Shown one piece after another: positions 30,953 to 40,346 of a stretch of DNA of 64,000 bases. Position 1 is the stretch's first letter, and each line of letters begins with the position of its first letter. The DNA comes from Rhodospirillaceae bacterium (lineage in GTDB: Bacteria > Pseudomonadota > Alphaproteobacteria > DSM-16000 > Inquilinaceae), in contig JACKIH010000003.1 of the NCBI GenBank assembly GCA_020638575.1, forward strand, positions 787,501-851,500. Direction: 5' to 3'. The position numbers were made by a program, and so were the translations under genes. The notes beneath the pieces were generated by a model. That model did no database searches, had not been told where the DNA came from, and worked only from the letters and a program-made list of their open reading frames with translations.

Positions 30953-32425
30953 ATGTACATCGTGCAAATCGCCTCGGAACTCGCCCCCATCGCCAAGGTG
31001 GGCGGACTGGCAGACGTGGTCTACGGGCTGTCGCGGGAGCTGGAACTGCGCGGCAACGCGGTGGAGATCATCCTGCCGAAATACGACCGGCTCTGGTACG
31101 ACCAGATCTTCGGCCTGGCGCCCACCTACAATGACCTGTGGGTGCCGTGGTGCGACGGCGCCATCCGCTGCACCGTCTGGTTCGGCTTGGTGCACGGCCG
31201 CAAGTGCTACTTCATCGAGCCGCACTCGCCCGAAGCCTTCTTCGAGCGCGGCACCTTCTACGGCCAGTGGGACGACCCCGCACGCTTCATCTTCTTCAGC
31301 AAGGCGGCCCTGGAATACCTCTACCGGTCGGGCAAGCGGCCGGACATCATCCATGTCCACGACTGGCAGACGGCGGCGTTACCGGTGCTGCTGTACGAGA
31401 TGTACCAGCAGGCGGGCATGCCCAATCAGCGCGTCTGCCACACCATCCACAACTTCCGCCACCAGGGGATTACCGACGGCTACATGCTCTATGCCACCGG
31501 GCTGGGGCATCCCGAGCGGTACTTCACGCATGAGCGGCTGCGCGACAACTTCAACCACTTCGCGCTGAACTTGATGAAGGGCGGGATCGTCTATTCCAAC
31601 TTCGTTACCACCGTCTCGCCCACGCACGCCTGGGAGGCCCGCTTCACCGACCAGAGCTTCGGTTTCGGCGAGACGCTGCACATCCACCAGTCCAAATTCG
31701 GCGGCGTGCTTAACGGACTGGACTACGAAGCCTGGAACCCCGCCCTCGATCCGATGATCGCTGCCCCGTTCGATGCGGTGGACATCGACCGGCGCGAAGC
31801 CAACACCAAGGCGTTGCGCGAACGCTGCAATCTGACGGACTCCGACAAGCCGATCCTCGCCTATGTCGGCCGGCTGGACAGCCAGAAGGGCGTTCACCTG
31901 ATCCGCCACGCGCTGTTCTACGCCATGAACCACGACGCCCAGTTCGTGCTGCTGGGCTCCAGCCCGGAGCCGGAGACCAACGACCATTTCCGCCACATCG
32001 CCGGCTGGCTCAGCCCCAACCGCGATATCTATATCGAGGTCGGGTTCAACGAGCAGCTCGCCCATCTGATCTATGCCGGTGCCCATGGCCTGGTGGTGCC
32101 CTCGATCTACGAGCCCTGCGGCCTGACCCAGATGATGGCCATGCGCTATGGTGCTGTGCCCATCGTGCGGCGCGTCGGCGGCCTGGCCGACACCGTGTTC
32201 GACTGGGATTACGACTCGCGGCCGCGCGACCAGCGCTGTGGCTTCGTGTTCGACCATCCGGATTTCGATGGCATCGAAAGCGCGCTGCAACGGTTCTTCG
32301 GCCTTTATACCAACTCGCCCAAGCTGTTCCGCACCCTGCAGCGCCAGGCCATGGGGCGCGACATGTCTTGGCGCCTGCCCGGCCAGCACTACCTGGACAT
32401 CTACGAGCATATCCGCCACCGGTGA
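30953..32425 (+). CDS. glgA: GT5 glycogen/starch-synthase-type glycosyltransferase
   Basis: 490 residues. The N-terminal ADP-glucose site is AKVGGLADV, and the C-terminal half has YVGRLDSQKGV, PSIYEPCGLTQMMAMRYG and a second VGGLAD (VRRVGGLADTVFD). Length and both GT-B halves are complete. GlgA elongates alpha-1,4-glucan from ADP-glucose; no glgB, glgC or glgP is in the window. This protein lacks the usual N-terminal KTGGLAD wording in favour of KVGGLAD, as many bacterial paralogues do. It could act on a different glucan with its glycosyltransferase-like neighbour. Confidence 0.85.
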   Translation: MYIVQIASELAPIAKVGGLADVVYGLSRELELRGNAVEIILPKYDRLWYDQIFGLAPTYNDLWVPWCDGAIRCTVWFGLVHGRKCYFIEPHSPEAFFERGTFYGQWDDPARFIFFSKAALEYLYRSGKRPDIIHVHDWQTAALPVLLYEMYQQAGMPNQRVCHTIHNFRHQGITDGYMLYATGLGHPERYFTHERLRDNFNHFALNLMKGGIVYSNFVTTVSPTHAWEARFTDQSFGFGETLHIHQSKFGGVLNGLDYEAWNPALDPMIAAPFDAVDIDRREANTKALRERCNLTDSDKPILAYVGRLDSQKGVHLIRHALFYAMNHDAQFVLLGSSPEPETNDHFRHIAGWLSPNRDIYIEVGFNEQLAHLIYAGAHGLVVPSIYEPCGLTQMMAMRYGAVPIVRRVGGLADTVFDWDYDSRPRDQRCGFVFDHPDFDGIESALQRFFGLYTNSPKLFRTLQRQAMGRDMSWRLPGQHYLDIYEHIRHR

Positions 32426-32502
32426 GGGATGGCGGGGCAAACGCCCACCCTGCCCCGCCACACCGCCGCAGCACAGGCTTCCACACCCACCTGTAAACCG
32501 GG

Positions 32503-32893
32503 TCGGAGCAGCAGCGGGCCATCTCCAAGGTCGATGTTCATCCCGGGGCGTTGCTGACGCGGGTCGGCTTCATCGTCACCAACCGTAGCCTGACGATCGA
32601 GGGCCTGTGGCCTTCCACACCGACCGCGGCTCAGCCGAGCAGCGCACCAAGGAGGGCAAGCGCGCACTCAACGAGACGCGTCTCTCCTGCAGGCGCTTCG
32701 CGGCACCCACCGTGCAGCCGCAACTCCACGCGCTGGCCTGCAACTTGACGAGCCTGCAACGGACTCCGTCGACGCCCGAAAAGACCGTGACGTTGTCGCT
32801 GACCTGACTGCGCGAGCACTTGGTCAAGGCGGGGGCTCGGTTGGTGCGTCACGCTCGGCACGCAATCTTCCAGTTCGTGGGGGCAGCCCTAGG
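32503..32893 (+). pseudogene. Remnant of an IS1380-family transposase
   Basis: The reading TRVGFIVTNRS then, in another frame, GSAEQRTKEGKRA, TRLSCRRFA and QLHALACNL, then LREHLVKAGARLVRHARHA, is the C-terminal third of an IS1380-type DDE transposase. There is a frameshift near 32609 and a TGA at 32805-32807 where the family has a Ser codon, and the N-terminal two thirds and both ends of the element are gone. It is clearly dead. It marks an old insertion just downstream of glgA. Confidence 0.8.
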
Positions 32894-32935
32894 GTGCGCA
32901 CTCAGTTCTGGCTGAGACTCCAGGTCGACCACTCA

Positions 32936-32989
32936 GTCAGGCCGGGGCAGGTCAGGCCGGGGCAGGTCAGGCCGGGGCAGGTCAGGCCG
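32936..32989. repeat. 15-bp direct tandem repeat, about 3.6 units
   Basis: The unit GTCAGGCCGGGGCAG recurs three times exactly and then partly (GTCAGGCCGA). It lies between the transposase remnant and the small gene pair. It has no spacers, so it is not a CRISPR array. Confidence 0.9.
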
Positions 32990-33184
32990 AGATCCAGAAA
33001 ACGCGAAACGAGCCTTTCATGCATCAGATGCTGTCCGCCTGCCCGTTGCAACAGCACCTGGATTCTGCTCTAACGCGATTTACCGGACCCATACAGTTGG
33101 TCCACCCAATCCAATAGGTCTGCCTGTGCGTTTGAGTTCCAATTTGACAAACGAGCGCCGCAGGGGAAGTACCAAATAGTTGCG

Positions 33185-33430
33185 TTGGAATGGAGAAAGA
33201 AGTTGGAATACAAGAGCATTCCTTTCGACCCCTCAATCCGAAGTGACGGCTCCACCGCAGTGGTGGCCACAGAACTTCAGCAAATTATCTCAGCCCAAGC
33301 CTCCGGGGGTTGGGAGTTCATCGGCCTGCAGAACCACCATACAGTTGTTCCGGGATCAAGCGGCTGCTTTGGCCTCGGCGCCACCAGCCCATATCCTAAG
33401 AGCTTCTCAGTCGCCGTATTTAGACGGTGA
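33185..33430 (+). CDS. Small DUF4177-like protein
   Basis: 81 residues if a TTG at 33185 is used; no ATG or GTG is available upstream before a stop, and AGGGGAAG lies about 14 bases ahead. The layout (LEYKSIPF, then LQQIISAQASGGWEF, then PGSSGC, ending VAVFRR) resembles the DUF4177 family of small proteins of unknown function. GC content is well below that of the surrounding genes, suggesting transfer. Its TGA overlaps the GTG of the next gene. An exact TTGACA lies at 33144-33149 but has no good -10 partner. Confidence 0.6.
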   Translation: MEWRKKLEYKSIPFDPSIRSDGSTAVVATELQQIISAQASGGWEFIGLQNHHTVVPGSSGCFGLGATSPYPKSFSVAVFRR

Positions 33431-33759
33431 GACTCCTCATCATTGCAGCGATCCTCATCTACCAGAAGATCGCGCCGAAATCCTTGCGACAACTGTGCAT
33501 CTTCCGTCATTCATGCTCCAACTACGTGCTGGAGGGGGCACGGCGGGATGGCACGCTGGAGGCATTTGCACGCTTTCGCCGACGGCTTCGATGCTGTCGC
33601 CCCGGATACAGTCGTATAGACACAACCATGTCTAACTATGACGGCCCGATTCTCGTACGTCTCGTCGATGGCTCGGTCATCGAAGGCCATGAGTTATCGG
33701 AAAGGTTGAGGAGGGAATTCGGAGTCACTGTCCCCCAAGACGAACTTCACGGATATTGA
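33427..33759 (+). CDS. YidD-like small membrane-associated protein with C-terminal extension
   Basis: 110 residues from GTG 33427, coupled to the previous gene through GTGA. The first 65 residues match YidD-type proteins (hydrophobic N-terminus, IYQKIAP, a FRHSCSNYVLEGAR segment in place of FYPTCSEYALEAI, and a Cys-rich LRCCRPGY). YidD helps YidC-dependent membrane insertion; this copy is diverged, is not beside rnpA/yidC, and has a 45-residue acidic tail absent from standard YidD. Low GC relative to neighbours. Confidence 0.6.
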   Translation: MRLLIIAAILIYQKIAPKSLRQLCIFRHSCSNYVLEGARRDGTLEAFARFRRRLRCCRPGYSRIDTTMSNYDGPILVRLVDGSVIEGHELSERLRREFGVTVPQDELHGY

Positions 33760-33892
33760 ATCTCTTTCCTGCCTCTGCCCACCCAGCCGGCCAATACTGT
33801 ACAATCGGTTGCGTGACCGGGTGGGGCTGTGGGTGGTGCAGCTTCACGGGAATGGATGACCGGTCCCGGACAGGCTGAGGGAGGCAGGGGAG

Positions 33893-34525
33893 ATGGCCGA
33901 CACCGTCGCCGGGCCGGATGGGCGGCCGCGCTGCCGCTGGTGTGCGGCAACCCCCGACTACCTTGCCTATCACGACCGCGAATGGGGCTTTCCCGTCAGC
34001 GACGACCGGCGGCTGTTCGAAAAGCTCAGCCTCGAAGGCTTCCAGTCGGGCCTGAGCTGGCGCACCATCCTGGCGAAGCGGGAGAATTTCCGCGCCGCCT
34101 TCGCCGGGTTCGACGTCGCCCAGGTCGCCCGTTTCACCGAGGCCGATGTGGCGCGCCTCCTGGCCGACGCCGGCATCGTGCGCCACCGCGGCAAGATCGA
34201 AGCGGTGATCAACAACGCCCAGCGCGCCTGCGAGCTGGTGGCCAAGGAAGGCTCGCTCGCCGCCTATGTGTGGCGGTTCGAGCCGGCGCCGGACGGCCTG
34301 GCCGCGCCGCAGACCGTGTCCACCTCCGCCGAGTCGGTCGCCCTGTCGAAGGACCTGAAGAAGCGCGGCTGGCGCTTCGTCGGTCCCACCACGGTCTACG
34401 CCTTCATGCAGGCCATGGGTCTGGTCAACGACCATGTGGAGGACTGCGTGATCCGCGCCGAAGTGGCGCGCGCCCGCGCGGCATTTACGCGCCCGCACCA
34501 GGGTCTGGACTCAATTACCCCATGA
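33893..34525 (+). CDS. tag: DNA-3-methyladenine glycosylase I
   Basis: 210 residues. Removes N3-methyladenine from alkylated DNA. The zinc-binding and substrate motifs are present: RCRWCAATPDYLAYHDREWG, LFEKLSLEGFQSGLSW, and the C-terminal GPTTVYAFMQAMGLVNDH with a late Cys (DCVIR). ATG 33893 follows GGGAGGCAGGGGAG. The last eight codons before TGA, and the stop itself, are donated by MITE copy 3, which has inserted into the gene's 3' end; the catalytic domain is untouched. Confidence 0.93.
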   Translation: MADTVAGPDGRPRCRWCAATPDYLAYHDREWGFPVSDDRRLFEKLSLEGFQSGLSWRTILAKRENFRAAFAGFDVAQVARFTEADVARLLADAGIVRHRGKIEAVINNAQRACELVAKEGSLAAYVWRFEPAPDGLAAPQTVSTSAESVALSKDLKKRGWRFVGPTTVYAFMQAMGLVNDHVEDCVIRAEVARARAAFTRPHQGLDSITP

Positions 34526-34678
34526 GCCATGGCGGCTGGCGGCGTTCGGTCCCACAAGGCGCCGAGCGCGCCGCGGTGCCTGTCCACCGCCAGTGCTCGG
34601 TTACGCCGTGGGGCAGGACGCCGCCGCCGTCCCGAGGATGTGGCAGACGTCGGCCATGCGGTAATTGAGTCCGGACCC
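34501..34678. mobile_element. MITE-like repeat, copy 3 (internally deleted, 178 bp)
   Basis: Ends GGGTCTGGACTCAATTACC and the reverse complement of GGTAATTGAGTCCGGACCC are intact. Compared with copy 1, about 88 bases are missing between two copies of GGCCA, the likely result of recombination at this short direct repeat. The left end lies inside tag and provides its stop codon. CA is found on both sides (accCA at left, CAgg at right). Confidence 0.85.
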
Positions 34679-34805
34679 CAGGCCGGCTAACTGCCCCGCT
34701 GAGCACCCTGCCCGGCCCCGCGCCGGCGCAAAGGATGCCATCACTTGGACGCGATCGCCTGACCGAATACGCCCCAGTCCAGCGCCAGGGAGGGGAGGAT
34801 CGGGC

Positions 34806-35375
34806 ATGGCGGATATGGAGACGGTGCTCAGCTATATCGAAGGCGAGATGCGCAAGAACTACAAATCGCCGATGGCTGACCGCATCCGCGATCTCTTGGG
34901 CATCGATGGCTGGGACCTCGTGGTCCCCGGCAAGCAGGCCACCGATGTCGCCAACGCCATGCAGATCTGGAAGTCCATGGTGAACTACGGCAAGCCGTGG
35001 GATCACAAGCCGCACATCAAAAAGGTCTATGGCGACTGGAGCCACGATAGCCACACCAAGACCGATTACTTCTTCGATATCTGGTCGAACATCCATTACG
35101 GGTATGTCGGCCGGGCCTGCGGCTTCGGCATGTGGACGCTGAAGGCGGGTGCGGGTTTTGCGCAGTGGAAGGCCGGCACCAACCCGCCGGGCTACTGGAC
35201 ACGCCGGGCGGAAACCCTGGGCGATGCCGATTTCCTGGCCGCGTTCGACGACCCCAAGGACCAGGTGGCCATCGAGCTTGGCGGCAAGCTGTGGGACGAC
35301 AAGAAGGGCAGCTTCACCCACCAGGAGTTTCTCGACCGCGTGCGCGCGGAGAAATCGACGCTGGCGACCAAGTAG
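34806..35375 (+). CDS. Stand-alone polymorphic-toxin type 44 (Ntox44)-like protein
   Basis: 189 residues from ATG 34806, preceded by GGGAGGGGAGG. The central part matches the arrangement of type 44 toxin domains: W..MVNYGKPWDHKP, then DYFFDIWSNIHYGYVGRA with an aromatic N(F/I)HYGYVGRA core, then AGAGFAQWKAG and a late DDPKDQVAIELG. These domains are suspected RNases delivered by secretion systems. Here there is no secretion or repeat domain and no adjacent immunity gene. The family call is from memory of the pattern, so moderate. Confidence 0.5.
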   Translation: MADMETVLSYIEGEMRKNYKSPMADRIRDLLGIDGWDLVVPGKQATDVANAMQIWKSMVNYGKPWDHKPHIKKVYGDWSHDSHTKTDYFFDIWSNIHYGYVGRACGFGMWTLKAGAGFAQWKAGTNPPGYWTRRAETLGDADFLAAFDDPKDQVAIELGGKLWDDKKGSFTHQEFLDRVRAEKSTLATK

Positions 35376-35416
35376 GGCGGAGCGTTGCTGCGGCAGCCTT
35401 GCCCTGACGCCGCTGC

Positions 35417-36331
35417 TCAGGGCTGGGCCGTGCCACCCGCCGGGAGGGGCCGGATCTCCGCGATCACCGGCAGGTGGTCGGATCCCGCATCCGGGCCGGC
35501 GCGAACGCTCGCCAGCGCCGCCCCCGGTCCCACCAGCACCTGGTCGATGGCAAAGCCGATGCCGGCCAGCACCCGCGTGGTGGGAAGGTCCGGGCCGGTG
35601 GCAAGGCCGGTGCGCTCCAGAAACGCGCCGAAATGGGGCCAGCCCGGCTCGGCGTTGAAATCCCCCATCACCACGACGGTGCTGTCCTGCTCGCGGTCGA
35701 GCACGAAGGTGCCGAGCTGTTCGAACTGGGCGGCTTGTTCCGGGGCCCCTTCCTCCGCCCCCAGCAACTGCCCGAGGCCGGTGGTGAACGAGGGGCGGGA
35801 GAAGTGCACGCTGGCAAAGGTCCAGGGACCGCCCGGCCCGTCCACCCGCATCCAGGCGATGTCGCGCGCCTGGGTGTCGCCGATCTCCACGCAGCCCTGG
35901 TCGCGCGGCGCGAAGGTCGCCAGCACCACGACGCCGCGCAGGCAGGTCACCTGGTGGGGGTAGCGTGCGCTGAGCTGGGCGAGCAGCCCGGCATGGGTGC
36001 CGGCGCGGTATTCCTGCAGGGCGACGACGGCGGCGCCGCTCGCCAGCACGGCGTCGCGGATGGCGTCCACCGCGGTGTTGTAAGCCTGGATATTAAAGGT
36101 CATGGCGGTGAACGGGGCCGGCGGCGGCACGGTCGACGGCCGCACCCCAGGCAGCGGTGCCACCGGCACATTGGTGGCCGATGCGGTTGCCGCGGCCACG
36201 TCCTCGCCGGGGGCCGTCCCCTGGCCGTTCGCCGCCGCACAGGCGCTGAGAACGGCAAGCGCGACGGCAAGCCCTGCCCCACGCAGACGCAGCTTCGGCA
36301 CATCGGCGCGCCGCGGCCGACGCGACGCCAC
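35417..36331 (-). CDS. Lipoprotein of the endonuclease/exonuclease/phosphatase (EEP) family
   Basis: About 304 residues. The N-terminus has a lipobox (AVLSAC), so it would be anchored by a lipidated Cys. The EEP fold signatures follow: MTFNIQAYNT, VVALQEYRAG (metal Glu), HFSRPSF, VVMGDFNAEPGW and the terminal GSDHLPVIAEI (Asp-His pair). Such enzymes cleave DNA, phospholipids or inositol phosphates; the substrate is unknown. The start is uncertain: GTG 36331 (GGGGA just upstream) or GTG 36301, both far from the tRNA. Confidence 0.75.
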   Translation of the reverse strand: MASRRPRRADVPKLRLRGAGLAVALAVLSACAAANGQGTAPGEDVAAATASATNVPVAPLPGVRPSTVPPPAPFTAMTFNIQAYNTAVDAIRDAVLASGAAVVALQEYRAGTHAGLLAQLSARYPHQVTCLRGVVVLATFAPRDQGCVEIGDTQARDIAWMRVDGPGGPWTFASVHFSRPSFTTGLGQLLGAEEGAPEQAAQFEQLGTFVLDREQDSTVVVMGDFNAEPGWPHFGAFLERTGLATGPDLPTTRVLAGIGFAIDQVLVGPGAALASVRAGPDAGSDHLPVIAEIRPLPAGGTAQP

Positions 36332-36403
36332 GGAGTCCCCGGTTCCGGCAGCGAGCCGGACCACCCGAGGCCCCTGCGGGCGCTTGCGACTGAAAGCTGA
36401 GAT

Positions 36404-36480
36404 TGGTCGGAGTGAGTGGATTCGAACCACCGGCCCCTGCCTCCCGAAGACAGTGCTCTACCAGGCTGAGCTACACTCCG
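36404..36480 (-). tRNA. tRNA-Pro (anticodon CGG)
   Basis: 77 nt. The acceptor 5' CGGAGTG pairs with CACTCCG, discriminator A, and CCA is encoded at 36404-36406. D-arm with GTAGAGC, anticodon stem CTGTC/GGCAG around the loop TTCGGGA (anticodon CGG), and the T-loop GGTTCGAATCC are all intact. A promoter sits just upstream on the minus strand. Confidence 0.95.
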
Positions 36481-36495
36481 ATGCCGTGGCCGCGG

Positions 36496-36524
36496 GTTAT
36501 ATCCCCGTGGCCGGTGGGCCGCAA
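36496..36524 (-). promoter_or_regulatory. Sigma-70-type promoter of tRNA-Pro
   Basis: On the minus strand, TTGCGG (-35, 36519-36524), a 17-base spacer and TATAAC (-10, 36496-36501), placing the likely start of transcription 8-10 bases upstream of the mature tRNA 5' end. Confidence 0.6.
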
Positions 36525-36692
36525 CCCATTCGCCCCGGCGCATATGTGGTGCGCATCGCCGCCGCGTCGAACCGTTTTGTCGTCAGCCCCGCGCGAGCCG
36601 GGATCTCCCGGACATCCGGTGCCCCTTGCCTTCGCGAGGGTGACGGACCCGGGGGCGCGAGGTTGGCGGCCGGTTGACCAGGCGGTGCCCCC

Positions 36693-38000
36693 CTACCCCA
36701 GGACGGAGAAGCTGCTCTCCTTGTTGATCTCCCGCTTGCGCGAATAGAAGCCCATGTCGAGCGTCAGCCCGGTGTGCAGCATCTTCACCTTCAGCGGGTC
36801 GGCATCGTGGTCGTGGCCGGCCTCGCAGGCTCCGATCAGCTCGGCCATGGCGCGGCCCGCCGGCGGGGCGTTCTTGAACTGGTTGCCGCTGGTGCCGATG
36901 GCCATGTAGTAGCCCGGCACGCACGACTTGTCGTAGATCGGGATCCAGTCGTCGGCCACGTCGTAGAGGTCGACCACGCCGCGCCGCCGGTGCGGGATGC
37001 CCAGCGTGGGGATGCGCTGGGCCATGCGCTGGGCCTGCACCGTCCACTGGTCGGTGAACGCCGTGTCGTAGTCGTCGGGGTCGACGAACTCGCGCGGATC
37101 GCACGGCGGATCCTCGCTGCCGATGAGGATGTGGTTGCCGGTTTCCGGCCGCGCGTAGCAGGAGATGTCGCTGTCCGACGTCACCATGCCGTCGCGCATC
37201 ACATCGAAGCCGTCCGGCGCCGGCACGTGCACCACCTCCTGGCGCAAGGCCCCGGTGGTGATGGTCATGTCGCCGAGCGCGCCGGCCATGGCGTTCACCT
37301 TGGCGGAGTGCGGTCCGGCGACGTTCACCACCACGGGCGCTGCGATGCGGCTGCCGTCGTCCAGCACCACGCCGGCCACGCGACCGTCCGCCGTCTTGGG
37401 GATCTCCACCACGCGGCGGTTGAAGAGGAACTCCGCCCCGGCGCGCCTGGCGGCATCGGCGATGTTCACCGTGGCGAGCTGGGGATCGTTGATGTAGCCG
37501 GCCGTGGGGAAGTAGACGGCCCCCGTCACCTCGCCGCCCGTCGGCTGGCCGAAGGCGGGGTCGCTGAGCGCCTTGGCCGGGGAGAAGCGGCTGAGATCGT
37601 AGAAGGGAAAGCGCTGCTTGATGCGGGCGGCGTCCCACTCCTCGTACGCGATGCCCAGCTTCTGCATGTTGGCGATGATGGTGGCGAGCATGCCGTTGTG
37701 CTCGGTCTTCATCACCAGCGCACCGGTTTCGTGGAACTTGGCCAGCGTTTCGTCCGGCCCGGATCCCAGATAGCCCGCCCAGTCCTTCCAGTCGAAATAG
37801 CCTTCGTAGGCGAAGGCGGCGCCGTCGTAGGTGGAGTAGTGCACGCGGATGATGGCGCACGACCCGCTGGTGGAGCCGTAGCCGGGCGACGGATTCTTGT
37901 CGATGCTCAGCGTCTTCCAGCCGGCGCGCGCCAGCTCCAGGGCCGTGGCGGACCCGATGATGCCGGTGCCGATGATGATGGCGTCGTAACGCTGGCGCAT
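36693..38000 (-). CDS. FAD-dependent oxidoreductase (DAO family)
   Basis: 435 residues. The N-terminal dinucleotide site is IIIGTGIIGSATALELARAG, and the C-terminal FAD-contact region includes YMAIGTSGNQFKNAPPAGRAM. It belongs to the D-amino-acid-oxidase/sarcosine-oxidase-beta fold, in which a secondary amine or amino acid is oxidised; the substrate is unknown. ATG 38000 with AAGGG 11 bases upstream is preferred over a longer upstream start that overlaps gene-poor sequence. Confidence 0.85.
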   Translation of the reverse strand: MRQRYDAIIIGTGIIGSATALELARAGWKTLSIDKNPSPGYGSTSGSCAIIRVHYSTYDGAAFAYEGYFDWKDWAGYLGSGPDETLAKFHETGALVMKTEHNGMLATIIANMQKLGIAYEEWDAARIKQRFPFYDLSRFSPAKALSDPAFGQPTGGEVTGAVYFPTAGYINDPQLATVNIADAARRAGAEFLFNRRVVEIPKTADGRVAGVVLDDGSRIAAPVVVNVAGPHSAKVNAMAGALGDMTITTGALRQEVVHVPAPDGFDVMRDGMVTSDSDISCYARPETGNHILIGSEDPPCDPREFVDPDDYDTAFTDQWTVQAQRMAQRIPTLGIPHRRRGVVDLYDVADDWIPIYDKSCVPGYYMAIGTSGNQFKNAPPAGRAMAELIGACEAGHDHDADPLKVKMLHTGLTLDMGFYSRKREINKESSFSVLG

Positions 38001-38172
38001 GCGCGTATGACCCTTGCGACGAGGAAGATGGAGCACCCGCCGGCCAGGACGGCGCGGCATTGGGGCAACTGGCTAGGAGGCTATGCTGCCGTGCAAGCCC
38101 CCGTCGCCACCGCCAGCGACATCTAGTTGTCGGCGAGGGTCAGCGGCGGGTCAATCGGCCCCACCGTCGCGA

Positions 38173-40239
<2,067 letters not shown>

Positions 40240-40346
40240 GTGGTCCCCTGATCTCTATGCCATACCTTGTCGCGGCCGGTGGGCAGCGGCGGTGTGAGGC
40301 CCGCTCGCCCGCCGTCCCGTCGCCGGGCTACCGGCGGCGTGCCGCC

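Noticed and set aside
32936..32989. Possible CRISPR array
   Set aside because: The units are contiguous 15-mers with no spacers and no cas genes are in the window.
33024..33270. Two minus-strand open frames before the small DUF4177-like gene
   Set aside because: They overlap the better-supported plus-strand gene and have no recognisable family or ribosome site.
33797..33805. TACAAT upstream of tag as a -10 box
   Set aside because: No acceptable -35 hexamer at 16-18 bases.
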